Source: Lachnospiraceae bacterium
GTDB lineage: Bacteria > Bacillota_A > Clostridia > Lachnospirales > Lachnospiraceae
Direction of reading: 5' to 3'
NCBI GenBank assembly: GCA_024699595.1
Contig: JAILPG010000099.1
Coordinates: 1-48,707 of the forward strand
DNA length: 48,707 nucleotides
Part shown: one piece after another, positions 1 to 8,603 of the stretch
Position numbering within the stretch: position 1 is the stretch's first letter
Layout: each line of letters begins with the position of its first letter
Translations under genes and position numbers: made by a program
The notes under the pieces: model-generated
The model's input: only the letters and a program-made list of their open reading frames with translations
The model's database searches: none
Told to the model about the DNA's origin: nothing

Positions 1-196
1 TAACCTTGCCAAGATGTGAACAGAGGATAACCTTTGCTCCATCCTTTATAAGCTTCTCTATTGTAGGAAGTGCTGCCCTTATCCTCGTGTCGTCCGTGAT
101 CTTTCCTTCCTTTAAAGGAACGTTAAAATCACATCTTACCAATACTCTTCTTCCGGAAGCATTGAAATCGTCAACGCTCTTTTTATTTAATGCCAT
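1..196 (-). CDS. pgk: Phosphoglycerate kinase, N-terminal fragment (cut by window edge)
   Basis: The first 65 codons are present, starting at ATG 196-194 after a good AGGAGG site; the rest lies beyond the window. The reading contains [20 protein letters not shown] followed by [13 protein letters not shown] and VILCSHLGK, the classic phosphoglycerate kinase N-terminus with the substrate-binding DFNVP segment. The enzyme makes ATP and 3-phosphoglycerate from 1,3-bisphosphoglycerate in the cytoplasm. It lies directly downstream of gap, which makes its substrate, with a terminator-like hairpin between the two. Confidence 0.93.
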   Translation of the reverse strand, partial: MALNKKSVDDFNASGRRVLVRCDFNVPLKEGKITDDTRIRAALPTIEKLIKDGAKVILCSHLGKV

Positions 197-220
197 ACCA
201 ATTCCTCCTGTCTTTTTTGG

Positions 221-253
221 TTTTAAAAACCCCGGCCAATTCTGACCGGGGTT
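221..253 (-). terminator. Intrinsic terminator or attenuator between gap and pgk
   Basis: Perfect 8-bp arms AACCCCGG (228-235) and CCGGGGTT (246-253) enclose a 10-base loop. On the minus strand the stem is followed by a T run from 229 down to 225. It lies 17 bases past the gap stop codon and before the pgk ribosome site, so it probably ends most gap transcripts or lowers pgk relative to gap. Confidence 0.75.
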
Positions 254-269
254 ATGATTTTCGTAAAGA

Positions 270-1271
270 TCAGCCAAGCTCTGCGAAGTACTTGATAGTA
301 CGAACCATCTGGCTGGTGTATGAATTCTCGTTGTCATACCATGAAACAACCTGTACAAGATTGTCTGCGCCAACCATTGTCTGGGTAGCATCGAAGATCG
401 ATCCGTAGGTTGATCCGATGATATCTGAAGAAACGATCTCATCCTCGTTGTATCCGAATGACTCTGATGAAGCAGCCTTCATTGCAGCGTTGATCTCTTC
501 CTTGGTAACTGACTTCTCAACTGTAGCAACAAGGATCGTGGTAGAACCTGTAGGAGTGGGAACTCTCTGTGCGGAACCGATGAGCTTTCCGTTGAGCTCA
601 GGAATTACAAGGCCGATAGCCTTTGCAGCACCTGTTGAGTTGGGAACGATATTGATGGCACCTGCACGTGACCTTCTGAGATCTCCCTTCCTCTGAGGTC
701 CGTCAAGGATCATCTGATCACCTGTGTAAGCATGGATCGTGCTCATGATACCTGACTTGATGGTTGCGAGATCATTAAGAGCCTTAGCCATGGGTGCTAG
801 GCAGTTTGTTGTACATGAAGCAGCTGAAATGATCTTGTCATCCTTGGTAAGTGTCTGATGGTTAACATTGTAAACCATGGTAGGAAGATCATTTCCTGCG
901 GGAGCAGAGATAACAACCTTCTTAGCGCCGGCATTGATATGTGCCTGAGCCTTTTCCTTGGATGTATAGAAACCTGAGCACTCAAGAACAACATCTACAT
1001 CAAGCTCTTTCCAAGGGCAGTTGTTTGCATCGGGCTCCTTGTAGATCTTAAGGGTCTTGCCGTCAACAGTGATGGAATCCTCACCTGCTGTAACCTTGTC
1101 AGCCAGAGCATACTTACCCTGAGCGCTGTCATACTTAAGAAGATGAGCAAGCATCTTGGGTGTTGTAAGATCGTTGATTGCTACTACCTCGTATCCCTCT
1201 GCACCAAACATCTGTCTGAATGCAAGACGACCGATACGACCGAATCCGTTAATTGCTACTTTTACTGCCAT
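270..1271 (-). CDS. gap: Glyceraldehyde-3-phosphate dehydrogenase, type I
   Basis: The 333-residue length is normal for the family. The N-terminal Rossmann fold reads [17 protein letters not shown], with the acidic residue of INDL (about D34) that favours NAD over NADP. The catalytic cysteine is C153 in [12 protein letters not shown], and the C-terminal domain has the usual substrate-binding segments and WYDNE motif. It oxidises and phosphorylates glyceraldehyde-3-phosphate to 1,3-bisphosphoglycerate in glycolysis. The ATG follows CAGGAGGAATGGAAC. The gene has its own promoter region with an inverted repeat and precedes pgk, a common glycolytic arrangement. Confidence 0.97.
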   Translation of the reverse strand: MAVKVAINGFGRIGRLAFRQMFGAEGYEVVAINDLTTPKMLAHLLKYDSAQGKYALADKVTAGEDSITVDGKTLKIYKEPDANNCPWKELDVDVVLECSGFYTSKEKAQAHINAGAKKVVISAPAGNDLPTMVYNVNHQTLTKDDKIISAASCTTNCLAPMAKALNDLATIKSGIMSTIHAYTGDQMILDGPQRKGDLRRSRAGAINIVPNSTGAAKAIGLVIPELNGKLIGSAQRVPTPTGSTTILVATVEKSVTKEEINAAMKAASSESFGYNEDEIVSSDIIGSTYGSIFDATQTMVGADNLVQVVSWYDNENSYTSQMVRTIKYFAELG

Positions 1272-1294
1272 GTTCCATTCCTCCTGAAATATAT

Positions 1295-1335
1295 ATTATA
1301 TGATTACAGTGAACAAAAAACATTCACTTTGTTCA
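1295..1335 (-). promoter_or_regulatory. gap promoter region with inverted repeat
   Basis: A TATAAT -10 box on the minus strand lies at 1300-1295, about 25 bases before the gap start. Just upstream, where the -35 element should be, sits an inverted repeat TGAACAAA (1310-1317) / TTTGTTCA (1328-1335) with a 10-base gap. CAAAAAACAT also occurs twice at 20-base spacing. No good TTGACA box is seen, so an activator or repressor may bind here. The -10 box is clear; the operator role is inference. Confidence 0.4.
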
Positions 1336-1464
1336 AAAAACATCATACCTATTTTAATCAATAGATAGCTAAAATACAAGGACAAAATACAACAAAAATA
1401 TTAAAATACACGGCCTCCGATTATAAATTGTGCCCACAGAAAGGCCTTATGAACTCACAGATCC

Positions 1465-2274
1465 CTATAGCGGATAAAACACGGGCTTTCTGTTTTTGAA
1501 CACTGCATAGTAGGAAAAACCGGCCGCTTCAAGTATCTGCGATGCCGCATCAAAGGCATATGCTACCGCTTCCGGAGTATGCGCATCAGCTCCTGCGGTA
1601 ATGATCTCGCCGCCAAGCTCCCTGTAGCGTTTTATCACTTCAAGACAGGGATTGGTGCTCTTAAGACCTTTTCTGAGACCTCCGGTATTGATCTCGATCC
1701 CCTTGCCCTTCTCAATAAGCTTCTTAAGGATCTCATCAAGTATCTCCGAATAAGCTTCGTAGCTGTAATACTTATCCCTGTCAGGGCCGTACCTTACCAC
1801 ATAGTCAAGATGTCCGTATATGTCAAAATCGTCAAAGATCCTTACACTCTCAAGCTCCGACTCAAAATAGGACAGATAGGCTTCCCTCTCACTCCTCCCC
1901 TCATAGAATTCCTTATAATAGGGGTCTCTTCCATCCACCACATGGGTCGAGCCTATCACGAGATCGAAGGGATAGCTGTTTATATACTTGTGACACCGCC
2001 CCTTAAGATGGTTCTGGAATCCATACTCGATCCCAAAGAATATCTCGAGTCTGTCCTTATATTCATCTCTCACCTTTAAATAATGCTCATAATAGGCATC
2101 AGTGTTGCATTCAAAGGTTTCACCGGCCTCATTCTCGGGATAATCCATATCCATATGCTCGGTAAAGCATATCTGCTTAAGTCCCTTTGAAATGGCAGTC
2201 TGTATCTGTTCCTCCATCGGCGTTTGTGAATCTTCGGAAAATATCGAATGCATGTGAAGATCGGCATATATCAT
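1465..2274 (-). CDS. hisK: PHP-family histidinol-phosphatase
   Basis: This 269-residue protein has all the metal-binding motifs of the PHP phosphoesterase fold: DLHMHS (H7, H9), FTEH (H40), GIEYG (E83), GSTH (H111), YGHLD (H155, D157) and GADAH (D230, H232). The family cleaves histidinol phosphate to histidinol in histidine biosynthesis, and length and motif spacing fit the HisJ/HisK branch. The gene follows xerD by 36 bases, with no other his gene nearby. A related PHP phosphatase with another phosphorylated substrate cannot be excluded. Confidence 0.8.
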   Translation of the reverse strand: MIYADLHMHSIFSEDSQTPMEEQIQTAISKGLKQICFTEHMDMDYPENEAGETFECNTDAYYEHYLKVRDEYKDRLEIFFGIEYGFQNHLKGRCHKYINSYPFDLVIGSTHVVDGRDPYYKEFYEGRSEREAYLSYFESELESVRIFDDFDIYGHLDYVVRYGPDRDKYYSYEAYSEILDEILKKLIEKGKGIEINTGGLRKGLKSTNPCLEVIKRYRELGGEIITAGADAHTPEAVAYAFDAASQILEAAGFSYYAVFKNRKPVFYPL

Positions 2275-2305
2275 GTGATCACCCTTCCGTTTTCTTTTTT
2301 CAAAG

Positions 2306-2331
2306 AGAGCTCATCCCCTCGGATGAGCTCT
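2306..2331 (-). terminator. Hairpin spanning the xerD stop codon
   Basis: Arms AGAGCTCATCC (2306-2316) and GGATGAGCTCT (2321-2331) are perfectly complementary over 11 bp with a 4-base loop. The last codons and TGA stop of xerD (2313-2311) lie inside it. It is followed by CTTTG rather than a long T run, so it may be a weak terminator or a 3'-protecting or coupling structure before the downstream phosphatase gene. Confidence 0.5.
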
Positions 2332-3195
2332 TGTGTACACATCTCTGATATGATTATGATTGATGTTGGCATATATCTGGGTGGTGGATATATCGGAATG
2401 ACCGAGCATTTCCTGTACCGCCCTGAGATCCGCGCCGTTCTCCACAAGATGCGCGGCAAAGGAATGTCTTAGCGTGTGGGGGGTAATATCTGCGTTGATG
2501 CCCGCCTTACCCGCATAGTACTTGATTATCTTCCAAAAGCCCTGTCTGCTCATCTTTCCACCCGAGCAGTTCACAAATAAGAGCTTCAGATCCTTATCGG
2601 AAAGCATTGCGTCACGGCTGTTCTTAAGATAATTCTGCAGTGAATCCTTGGCCTTGGAACCAAAGGGGATGACCCTTTCCTTGTTGGTATCCCTGCAGAT
2701 GATATAACACATTCTCAGGTTGACATCATCAACGCTTAAGCTTATAAGCTCAGTCACACGTATACCGGTCGCATAGAGTATCTCTAGCATAGCCTTATCA
2801 CGGATCTCCTTAGGAGTATCACCGTCCGGCTGTTCCAAAAGCCTTGCCACCTCTTCCATAGTGAGTATCTCAGGGATCTTCTTGTCGATCTTAGGTGCCT
2901 TCAGTCCGGTTGACGGATCCTCGCTTATAATGTCTTCCTTCTGACAATATGCAAAAAAGGCCTTGATAGATGCTATGTTCCTTGAGATCGTGGCTGCCTT
3001 GAAGTCGTTTTCCTTAAGAAAATCTATATAGTCAGATAAATGCTTTGATGTAATATCCCCGATCGATATGATCTTCTGCTCGCCCAGAAATTTCTGGAGT
3101 TTTTTCAGATCTCTCTGATATGACAGTTCAGTATTTGTGGAAGTTTTCTTTGTATTATGTAAATATGAAATAAATGCGGAAATCGTCTTGTCCAT
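2311..3195 (-). CDS. xerD: Site-specific tyrosine recombinase XerD
   Basis: The 294-residue length is normal for XerC/XerD. Residues 5-90 form the SAM-like core-binding domain and 110-294 the catalytic domain. The catalytic set is complete: R146 in YATGIRVTEL, K172, H240 and R243 in HTLRHSF, H266 in LGHSD and Y275 in TQIYAN. The enzyme resolves chromosome dimers at dif, in concert with FtsK. A single XerC-type protein could also fit; XerD is chosen from overall resemblance to the Firmicute protein. It is likely co-transcribed with the following phosphatase gene. Confidence 0.85.
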   Translation of the reverse strand: MDKTISAFISYLHNTKKTSTNTELSYQRDLKKLQKFLGEQKIISIGDITSKHLSDYIDFLKENDFKAATISRNIASIKAFFAYCQKEDIISEDPSTGLKAPKIDKKIPEILTMEEVARLLEQPDGDTPKEIRDKAMLEILYATGIRVTELISLSVDDVNLRMCYIICRDTNKERVIPFGSKAKDSLQNYLKNSRDAMLSDKDLKLLFVNCSGGKMSRQGFWKIIKYYAGKAGINADITPHTLRHSFAAHLVENGADLRAVQEMLGHSDISTTQIYANINHNHIRDVYTRAHPRG

Positions 3196-3501
3196 AGTAC
3201 AAAAAATAACCTTTTAAGAATAAAAAATGTGGTTCTCATACACGCCACTTATGTAAGTATAATCAAAACCGGCCACTTTTGCAATTGAAAAATTCCTTAT
3301 TTTTACCGCATTTTCCTGCTTTGAACAAAAAAAACACAACATGTTGCAAGAAGCTTATATTCTGTCACAACATGCTGTGAAATAAAAAATATAAAAATAT
3401 ATTGAATATCACTTTTTGTTTACATAACATTGCTGTCATGAAATTTTATGTAACTGTATGTTAAGATCCGGGCACGGCCGGTCATGATCTCTTACTTCCG
3501 G
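3196..3501. other. Intergenic region upstream of xerD with paired palindromes
   Basis: This gene-free A/T-rich stretch lies between the Nudix gene stop and the xerD start. No protein or RNA gene is seen. It holds two related palindromic sites, at 3335-3348 and 3365-3380, and several A/T-rich blocks that could serve as -10 elements, none clear enough to assign. Confidence 0.5.
3335..3380. promoter_or_regulatory. Candidate paired operator (CACAACATGYTG)
   Basis: CACAACATG occurs at 3335-3343 and 3366-3374, exactly 31 bases apart, about three helical turns. The first copy contains the perfect palindrome CAACATGTTG (3337-3346). The second is the near-perfect palindrome TCACAACATGCTGTGA (3365-3380; 14 of 16 bases symmetric). 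The arrangement suggests two dimers of one regulator on the same DNA face upstream of xerD. The regulator is unknown. Confidence 0.4.
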
Positions 3502-4056
3502 TCATTTCTGGTCACGGCTTATCATGGCTCTGTATGTCATGAGCCCTGCTATGGTCTTTGCATCGACTATATCGCCGTTTATCACCATGTCAGTAAGTTC
3601 ATCCATGGTATAGGCCGCAACATCGATAAACTCATCCTCGTCAAGATGCTGCTGTGTCTTATACAGATTTTTTGCCAGATATATATCGATCTTTTCATTG
3701 CAGAACGCAACGGTGGTATAAAGTGTCAGCAGAAAAGAAATGTCTTTTTTATCGGCCTTGTATCCGGTCTCTTCCTCAAGCTCCCTGTAAGCGCACTCAA
3801 GTGTTGGCTCATCTGCACTGTTCCTGCCGCCCGCAGGCAGTTCAAGCGTATATGAATCTATGGCATTTCTGTACTGTCTCACCATAAGGATACGTCCGTC
3901 ATCCATAACGGGAACCACGGCCGCCGCTCCCTTATGTTTTATGAAGTCAAAATATTCCGTGCCGCCTTCGGGAAGCTGCATGGTATCCCTGTAAATATCC
4001 ACTATTGCGCCATTGTGGATAAGATCTCTTTTTATCCTTTCCGGTCTCTCCAACAT
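3502..4056 (-). CDS. Nudix hydrolase, ADP-ribose pyrophosphatase type
   Basis: This 184-residue protein carries a complete Nudix box at about residues 77-99, GGRNSADE then RELEEETGY, with the metal-binding glutamates of REXXEE present. The preceding MVRQYRNA and LELPAGG segments are typical of the ADP-ribose/ADP-sugar pyrophosphatase branch (NudF-like), which splits ADP-ribose to AMP and ribose 5-phosphate and clears toxic ADP-sugars. It follows rny on the same strand after a hairpin and may be read from the rny promoter at low level or from its own. Exact substrate is inferred. Confidence 0.85.
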   Translation of the reverse strand: MLERPERIKRDLIHNGAIVDIYRDTMQLPEGGTEYFDFIKHKGAAAVVPVMDDGRILMVRQYRNAIDSYTLELPAGGRNSADEPTLECAYRELEEETGYKADKKDISFLLTLYTTVAFCNEKIDIYLAKNLYKTQQHLDEDEFIDVAAYTMDELTDMVINGDIVDAKTIAGLMTYRAMISRDQK

Positions 4057-4114
4057 ATAAAGATTCTCCCTCTTTTTAATCTGTTTCTGTAAATCTGTGT
4101 CTCAGATAAGAACA

Positions 4115-4139
4115 GGAGCCCGTATCAGATACGGACTCC
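4115..4139 (-). terminator. Hairpin downstream of rny
   Basis: GGAGCCCGTATC (4115-4126) pairs with GATACGGACTCC (4128-4139) except for one T:G wobble on the minus strand, just after the rny stop codon. The following minus-strand bases (TGTTCTTATC) are only moderately T-rich, so termination may be partial, allowing reading into the Nudix gene. Confidence 0.55.
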
Positions 4140-4152
4140 CGGATTACTTCTT

Positions 4153-5703
4153 TTACTTCGCATAATCGGTAACGCGGCTCTCTCTTATAACATTCACTTT
4201 TATCTGACCGGGATAATTCATTTCGGTCTCGATCTGTTTACTGATGTCTCGAGCCATCAATACCATGTCATCATCGCTAACCTGTTCAGGAATAACCATG
4301 ATCCGAACCTCTCTGCCTGCCTGAATGGCAAAAGATTTGTCCACTCCTTTATAGGAATTTGTAATATCTTCCAACTGTTTTAATCTGTTAGTATATGCAT
4401 CCAGAGTCTCACGCCTTGCACCCGGTCTTGCAGCGGATATCGTATCGGCTGCCTGGACTATGCAGGCGAACAGTGACTGTGGTTCCACATCTCCATGATG
4501 TGCTTCTACAGCATTTATAACAACCGCATTTTCTTTGTACTTTCTGCAAAGCTCAACGCCAAGCTGTACGTGCGAGCCTTCTTTTTCATGGTCTACGGCC
4601 TTGCCTATATCATGCAGAAGTCCTGCACGCTTTGCAAGTCTGACATCCACACCGATCTCGGATGCCAAAAGACCGCATAAAAGCGAGACTTCGATGGAAT
4701 GCTTCAAAGCATTCTGTCCGTATGATGTTCTGTACTTCATCCTTCCAAGGAGCTTTACAAGCTCAGGATGTATGCCATGAACACCTGTCTCAAGAGTGGC
4801 CGCCTCACCCGCTTCACGGATGGTATTCTCCACTTCTTTCCTGGCCTTTTCAACCATTTCTTCTATCCTTGCCGGATGTATACGTCCGTCAACGATAAGC
4901 TTTTCGAGAGCGATCCTTGCGATCTCTCTTCTTACAGGATCAAAAGCCGATAAAACAACTGCCTCGGGTGTATCGTCGATTATAAGATCCACGCCGGTGA
5001 GGGTCTCGATGGTACGGATATTTCTTCCTTCCCTTCCTATGATCCTTCCCTTCATATCATCGCCCGGCAACGGAACGACTGATATCGTTGTCTCTGCCAC
5101 ATGGTCGGCCGCGCACTTCTGAATGGCATTTACTACATATTCCTTAGCCTTCTTGTTTGCTTCCTCCCGTGCTTTCTGATCCATTTCCTTGATAAGCACT
5201 GCGGTTTCATGCTTAACATCTTCTTCAACAATTTTTAAAAGATATTCTTTTGCCTGTTCGGAGGTCAAACCGGAGATTCGTTCCAATTCCTGTACACGTT
5301 GTTCATTAAGCTTAGAAATCTCTGCTTTCTGTTTTGCCAGTGTCTCTTCTTTTGCCTGTAAGCTGGCTTCGCGCTTCTCTATAGCCTCAGTCTTCTTATC
5401 AACATTTTCTTCCTTCTGCTGTAATCTTCTTTCCTGACGCTGTAACTCGGCTCTTCTGTCTTTGGTCTCTTTCTCGAGTTCGTTCCTCGTACGGATCGAT
5501 TCCTCTTTGACCTCTAAAAGTCCTTCGCGCTTCTTCGCCTCAGCGGTCTTTAAAGCCTCATCTATGATATCTCTGGCTTTCTGCTCGGCATTGCCGATCT
5601 TCTGTACGTCCGCTTTAGAGCGATTCTGGTAGCCAACCCTGTAAGCAACGATACCTGTTGCTATAAGAAGAACCACTGCAATGATAATCACAACGGTTTC
5701 CAC
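4153..5703 (-). CDS. rny: Ribonuclease Y
   Basis: At 516 residues the protein has the standard RNase Y layout. A single N-terminal membrane helix (about residues 3-22) is followed by a long charged coiled coil (about 30-190), a KH RNA-binding domain with [12 protein letters not shown], and a metal-dependent HD domain with [13 protein letters not shown]. RNase Y is the membrane-bound endonuclease that starts mRNA decay in many Firmicutes. The start is GTG at 5703-5701, with GGAGG seven bases upstream. A near-consensus promoter lies just before it, overlapping the end of recX, so rny is probably transcribed independently of recA-recX. Confidence 0.96.
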   Translation of the reverse strand: METVVIIIAVVLLIATGIVAYRVGYQNRSKADVQKIGNAEQKARDIIDEALKTAEAKKREGLLEVKEESIRTRNELEKETKDRRAELQRQERRLQQKEENVDKKTEAIEKREASLQAKEETLAKQKAEISKLNEQRVQELERISGLTSEQAKEYLLKIVEEDVKHETAVLIKEMDQKAREEANKKAKEYVVNAIQKCAADHVAETTISVVPLPGDDMKGRIIGREGRNIRTIETLTGVDLIIDDTPEAVVLSAFDPVRREIARIALEKLIVDGRIHPARIEEMVEKARKEVENTIREAGEAATLETGVHGIHPELVKLLGRMKYRTSYGQNALKHSIEVSLLCGLLASEIGVDVRLAKRAGLLHDIGKAVDHEKEGSHVQLGVELCRKYKENAVVINAVEAHHGDVEPQSLFACIVQAADTISAARPGARRETLDAYTNRLKQLEDITNSYKGVDKSFAIQAGREVRIMVIPEQVSDDDMVLMARDISKQIETEMNYPGQIKVNVIRESRVTDYAK

Positions 5704-5779
5704 AGGGCACCTCCTTATTTAGTTTTCATTGTACGTTTATACGGTAAATAATAGTACTTTCCAAACTACAACAAATAAC

Positions 5780-5808
5780 ATAATAAACTTTCGGCAGAGT
5801 TATGTCAA
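5780..5808 (-). promoter_or_regulatory. rny promoter
   Basis: On the minus strand, TTGACA (5808-5803) and TATTAT (5785-5780) are separated by exactly 17 bases, a near-perfect vegetative sigma promoter. It lies at the very end of recX and leaves a leader of about 70 bases before the rny GTG start. Confidence 0.75.
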
Positions 5809-5809
5809 G

Positions 5810-6436
5810 TCAACCTTTAAGCTCGTCATAGACCCTCTCTATGTCATTTAACTTAAAGCCTTTCCTGTACAGGGATGAGAAAATGCGTATTTTTGTCTTC
5901 TCATCTATCTCTTCCTGAGAATGACCAAGTTTTTTCTGCATGAGTTTTTTGAGAAGCTCAAGATTGGTGTCCATGCTTATTATTCCTGCATCCCTGCAGT
6001 TATCCATGGCAGTCTCTATATCATCCGCAGATACACCTTTTGAAAGGAGTCTGTTTTTTATCTCAAAAATTGCCGCCCTGTCACTGACAGAGCGTATATA
6101 ATTCTCCGCATATCTGATGTCATCGGCATAATGCAGGCTCAGTACATAGCTTATCGCATCCTCGATCACCACTTGCGGGTAGAGCGCCTCCGAAAGCTTC
6201 GCCCTCAGTTCCTTTACGCTCTTGTCCTGTTTCTTAAGAATATGCAGGGCATATGCCCTGCATCTCTTCTTTAAAATATTATCAATGATACCGTCATATA
6301 CATCATCAGAAAGGACATCTCCAATTTTTAACGGATGATCCTTAAGGTCGGAATCATAAAGAACAAAAGCGAATTCATCATTTAAGAATATCTTATACTT
6401 TCCTTTTTTATATTCTGCTATGTCCGTTACGGTCAT
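5810..6436 (-). CDS. recX: RecA regulator RecX
   Basis: This 208-residue protein has the all-helical RecX pattern of repeated three-helix modules, seen as RCRAYALHILKKQDKSVKEL, ISYVLSLHYADD, and RIFSSLYRKGFKLNDIERVY. RecX binds RecA filaments and modulates strand exchange. It begins 24 bases after the recA stop codon on the same strand, so the two are co-transcribed and share LexA control. Sequence conservation in this family is low; the recA neighbourhood makes the assignment firm. Confidence 0.88.
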   Translation of the reverse strand: MTVTDIAEYKKGKYKIFLNDEFAFVLYDSDLKDHPLKIGDVLSDDVYDGIIDNILKKRCRAYALHILKKQDKSVKELRAKLSEALYPQVVIEDAISYVLSLHYADDIRYAENYIRSVSDRAAIFEIKNRLLSKGVSADDIETAMDNCRDAGIISMDTNLELLKKLMQKKLGHSQEEIDEKTKIRIFSSLYRKGFKLNDIERVYDELKG

Positions 6437-6460
6437 TTTATACAGGTACCTCTTTGATCT

Positions 6461-7507
6461 TTAGTCTTCCTTATCCTGTGCGGCTTCCTTTGATGCAGCA
6501 TCTTCAGAAGCAGGTATCAGGCCGTAATGCATGCGGACCTTTTTGTCGATCTCTGCAAGAACCTCGGGATTCTCATCAAGATACACCTTGGTATTCTCAC
6601 GTCCCTGTCCGATCTTCTGACCTTCATAGGAATACCATGCACCGGACTTGTTGATCACATCAATGCCCGCTGCAAGATCCAGTATGTCTCCCGTGGAGGA
6701 TATGCCGGTTCCGAACATGATATCAAACTCAGCTTCCTTAAACGGAGGAGCGATCTTGTTCTTTACCACCTTGACCCTTGTACGGTTGCCTATTACCTCT
6801 CCGCCCTGCTTGATCGCCTCGATACGGCGTACATCAAGCCTTACGGACGAATAGAACTTAAGCGCCCTTCCGCCGGTGGTCGTCTCGGGATTGCCGAACA
6901 TCACGCCGACCTTTTCCCTGAGCTGGTTGATAAATACAACGGTACAGTTGGACTTGGATATGACTGCCGTAAGTTTCCTGAGTGCCTGGGACATAAGCCT
7001 TGCATGCAGTCCCACATGTGAATCACCCATATCACCGTCTATCTCAGCCTTGGGAACCAGGGCCGCAACCGAATCCACCACTATGATATCCACAGCGCCG
7101 GACCTGACCATGGTCTCGGCTATCTCGAGAGCCTGTTCTCCGTTGTCGGGCTGTGATATATAGAGGTTATCTATATCCACTCCTATATTCTTGGCATATA
7201 CGGGATCAAGCGCATGCTCCGCATCTATAAATCCTGCTATTCCGTCTCTCTTCTGCACCTCTGCGATCATATGCAGCGTAAGCGTCGTCTTTCCGGAAGA
7301 TTCCGGGCCGTATACTTCTATGATCCTTCCTTTCGGTATCCCTCCAAGCCCTAAAGCTATGTCAAGACTCAGAGATCCTGTAGGGATGGTCTCTATGTTC
7401 ATGTTCTGCTGGTTATCCCCGAGCTTCATAACAGATCCCTTACCGTACTGCTTCTCAATCTGTGCAAGTGCCGCATCAAGTGCTTTGTATTTTTCGTTTT
7501 TTTCCAT
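6461..7507 (-). CDS. recA: Recombinase RecA
   Basis: The 348-residue length is normal. The Walker A motif GPESSGKT lies at residues 67-74; the Walker B region reads [10 protein letters not shown], and the L2/filament segment [10 protein letters not shown] is present. The C-terminal tail is acidic ([14 protein letters not shown]), as is usual. RecA forms ATP-dependent filaments on single-stranded DNA, drives homologous recombination and triggers LexA self-cleavage. The promoter carries two LexA boxes, and recX follows. Confidence 0.98.
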   Translation of the reverse strand: MEKNEKYKALDAALAQIEKQYGKGSVMKLGDNQQNMNIETIPTGSLSLDIALGLGGIPKGRIIEVYGPESSGKTTLTLHMIAEVQKRDGIAGFIDAEHALDPVYAKNIGVDIDNLYISQPDNGEQALEIAETMVRSGAVDIIVVDSVAALVPKAEIDGDMGDSHVGLHARLMSQALRKLTAVISKSNCTVVFINQLREKVGVMFGNPETTTGGRALKFYSSVRLDVRRIEAIKQGGEVIGNRTRVKVVKNKIAPPFKEAEFDIMFGTGISSTGDILDLAAGIDVINKSGAWYSYEGQKIGQGRENTKVYLDENPEVLAEIDKKVRMHYGLIPASEDAASKEAAQDKED

Positions 7508-7552
7508 GATGATCTCCTTTACATCCCCTTTTTATATGGCCCGAACAGTTTA

Positions 7553-7602
7553 TGAACATGTGTTCGTATTTATAAAATAAAACACCTGTTCGATTATGTC
7601 AA
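7553..7602 (-). promoter_or_regulatory. recA promoter with two LexA (SOS) boxes
   Basis: On the minus strand, TTGACA (7602-7597) and TATTTT (7579-7574) are 17 bases apart. The 14-mer CGAACAGGTGTTTT (7592-7579) lies mostly in the spacer and reaches the -10 box; it matches the Gram-positive LexA consensus CGAACRNRYGTTYC except for the last base. A second box, CGAACACATGTTCA (7566-7553), is centred 26 bases downstream, past the start site, and also differs only at its last base. LexA bound at either site would block transcription. Confidence 0.85.
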
Positions 7603-7623
7603 GGGGTTTTTTAAAAAAGTAAA

Positions 7624-7665
7624 ATGGCACATATATGCATACATCCATACATACACCTGTGCCAT
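7624..7665 (-). terminator. Probable terminator after cinA
   Basis: ATGGCACA (7624-7631) and TGTGCCAT (7658-7665) form an 8-bp stem with a large 26-base loop of ATACAT-like repeats. On the minus strand the stem is followed by TTTTACTTTTTT. It lies about 130 bases after the cinA stop and before the recA promoter, so it likely ends the long upstream operon. The large loop lowers confidence. Confidence 0.5.
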
Positions 7666-7796
7666 AGTTTATGTCGGATCAGCTCACAGACCCCTCTGCT
7701 ACCACTTATCCAAATTCTATATGAAGACTTTGTTTACGGTTCATTCAGACACCGAAAGTATAACCTATTTTCCTGTTTTGGTAAAGCCCTAAAATC

Positions 7797-8597
7797 CTAC
7801 GAGAAATTCTTTTCGCTGTAATACTTTAAGAGGCAGAGTCTGAGCAGCGCAAGGCTGTCGGTAACCGTGCATTCCCTTACGTATTTCCTGTCTCCCTCGT
7901 AGTGTTCTTCAATAACGGTTGACTTACCGCCCACATTGCATCCGATGAATACCGTCCCGACAGGTTTTTCCTCTGTACCTCCGTCAGGTCCCGCAACTCC
8001 AGAAACGGCAAGCGCGCAGTCGGCTTTTGAGGCTTTTAACGCACCCTTTAACATCTCCTTGACGGTCTGTTCACTGACAGCACCGCGGCTTGAAAGCGTA
8101 CCCTTTTTTACTCCGAGTCTCATCCTCTTTGCCTTGTTTGAATAAGTGATGAAGCCCTCCTTGAATACCACAGAGACACCCGGAACATCCACAAGCCTTG
8201 CTGCGATCATGCCTCCGGTACACGATTCTGCCATAGTGACGGTGAGCGAATTATTCTTAAGAAGCTCCACCACAGTTTCCTCAAGGGTCATATTCTCATC
8301 TGTAGTATAGATCTTTTCCGAAAATCTGCTCTTAAGTTCTTTGATCACGGGCTTTGCTATCTTCTTTGCAGACTTCTCTTCACTCATGACAGAGGAGACT
8401 CTTATATAGATCTCACCCCGCTCTTCGGAAAGAGCTATAACGGGATTATCATTTCCCTCTTTAACAAGATCCTTTATCTTCTTTTTCACCTCGACCATGG
8501 AAGTGCCGCAGAGCTTTAACAGCTGTGTATACTCCTTGACATCCTTTTCTTCTATTTCGATGAATTCTTCATTTTCGTCATTCTTATCTTTTCCCAT
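7797..8597 (-). CDS. cinA: CinA-like protein lacking the N-terminal MoCF domain
   Basis: This 266-residue protein is much shorter than usual CinA (about 410 residues). Residues 25-100 resemble the central alpha/beta domain (GEIYIRVSSVMSEE), and about 105-260 the C-terminal nicotinamide-nucleotide amidase domain: TMAESCTGGMIAARLVDVPG, YSNKAKRMRLGV, ALAVSGVAGPDGGTEEKPVG. The family deamidates NMN to NaMN and has been linked to competence. The N-terminal molybdopterin-binding-like domain is absent, replaced by a short acidic leader. The start is set by AAAGGAG upstream, six bases after the pgsA stop. It is the last gene before recA, the usual cinA-recA order. Confidence 0.85.
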   Translation of the reverse strand: MGKDKNDENEEFIEIEEKDVKEYTQLLKLCGTSMVEVKKKIKDLVKEGNDNPVIALSEERGEIYIRVSSVMSEEKSAKKIAKPVIKELKSRFSEKIYTTDENMTLEETVVELLKNNSLTVTMAESCTGGMIAARLVDVPGVSVVFKEGFITYSNKAKRMRLGVKKGTLSSRGAVSEQTVKEMLKGALKASKADCALAVSGVAGPDGGTEEKPVGTVFIGCNVGGKSTVIEEHYEGDRKYVRECTVTDSLALLRLCLLKYYSEKNFS

Positions 8598-8603
8598 TCC
8601 TGC

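Noticed and set aside
1579..2079. 166-codon plus-strand reading frame
   Set aside because: It lies wholly opposite the PHP phosphatase, whose metal-binding motifs are complete.
3365..3380. CRP/FNR binding site
   Set aside because: The CRP consensus is TGTGA-N6-TCACA; this site has the halves the other way round (TCACA-N6-TGTGA).
7624..7670. Tandem repeat or CRISPR-like element from the ATACAT runs
   Set aside because: The repeats are a few short ATACAT-like units inside one hairpin loop; there are no regularly spaced identical repeats.
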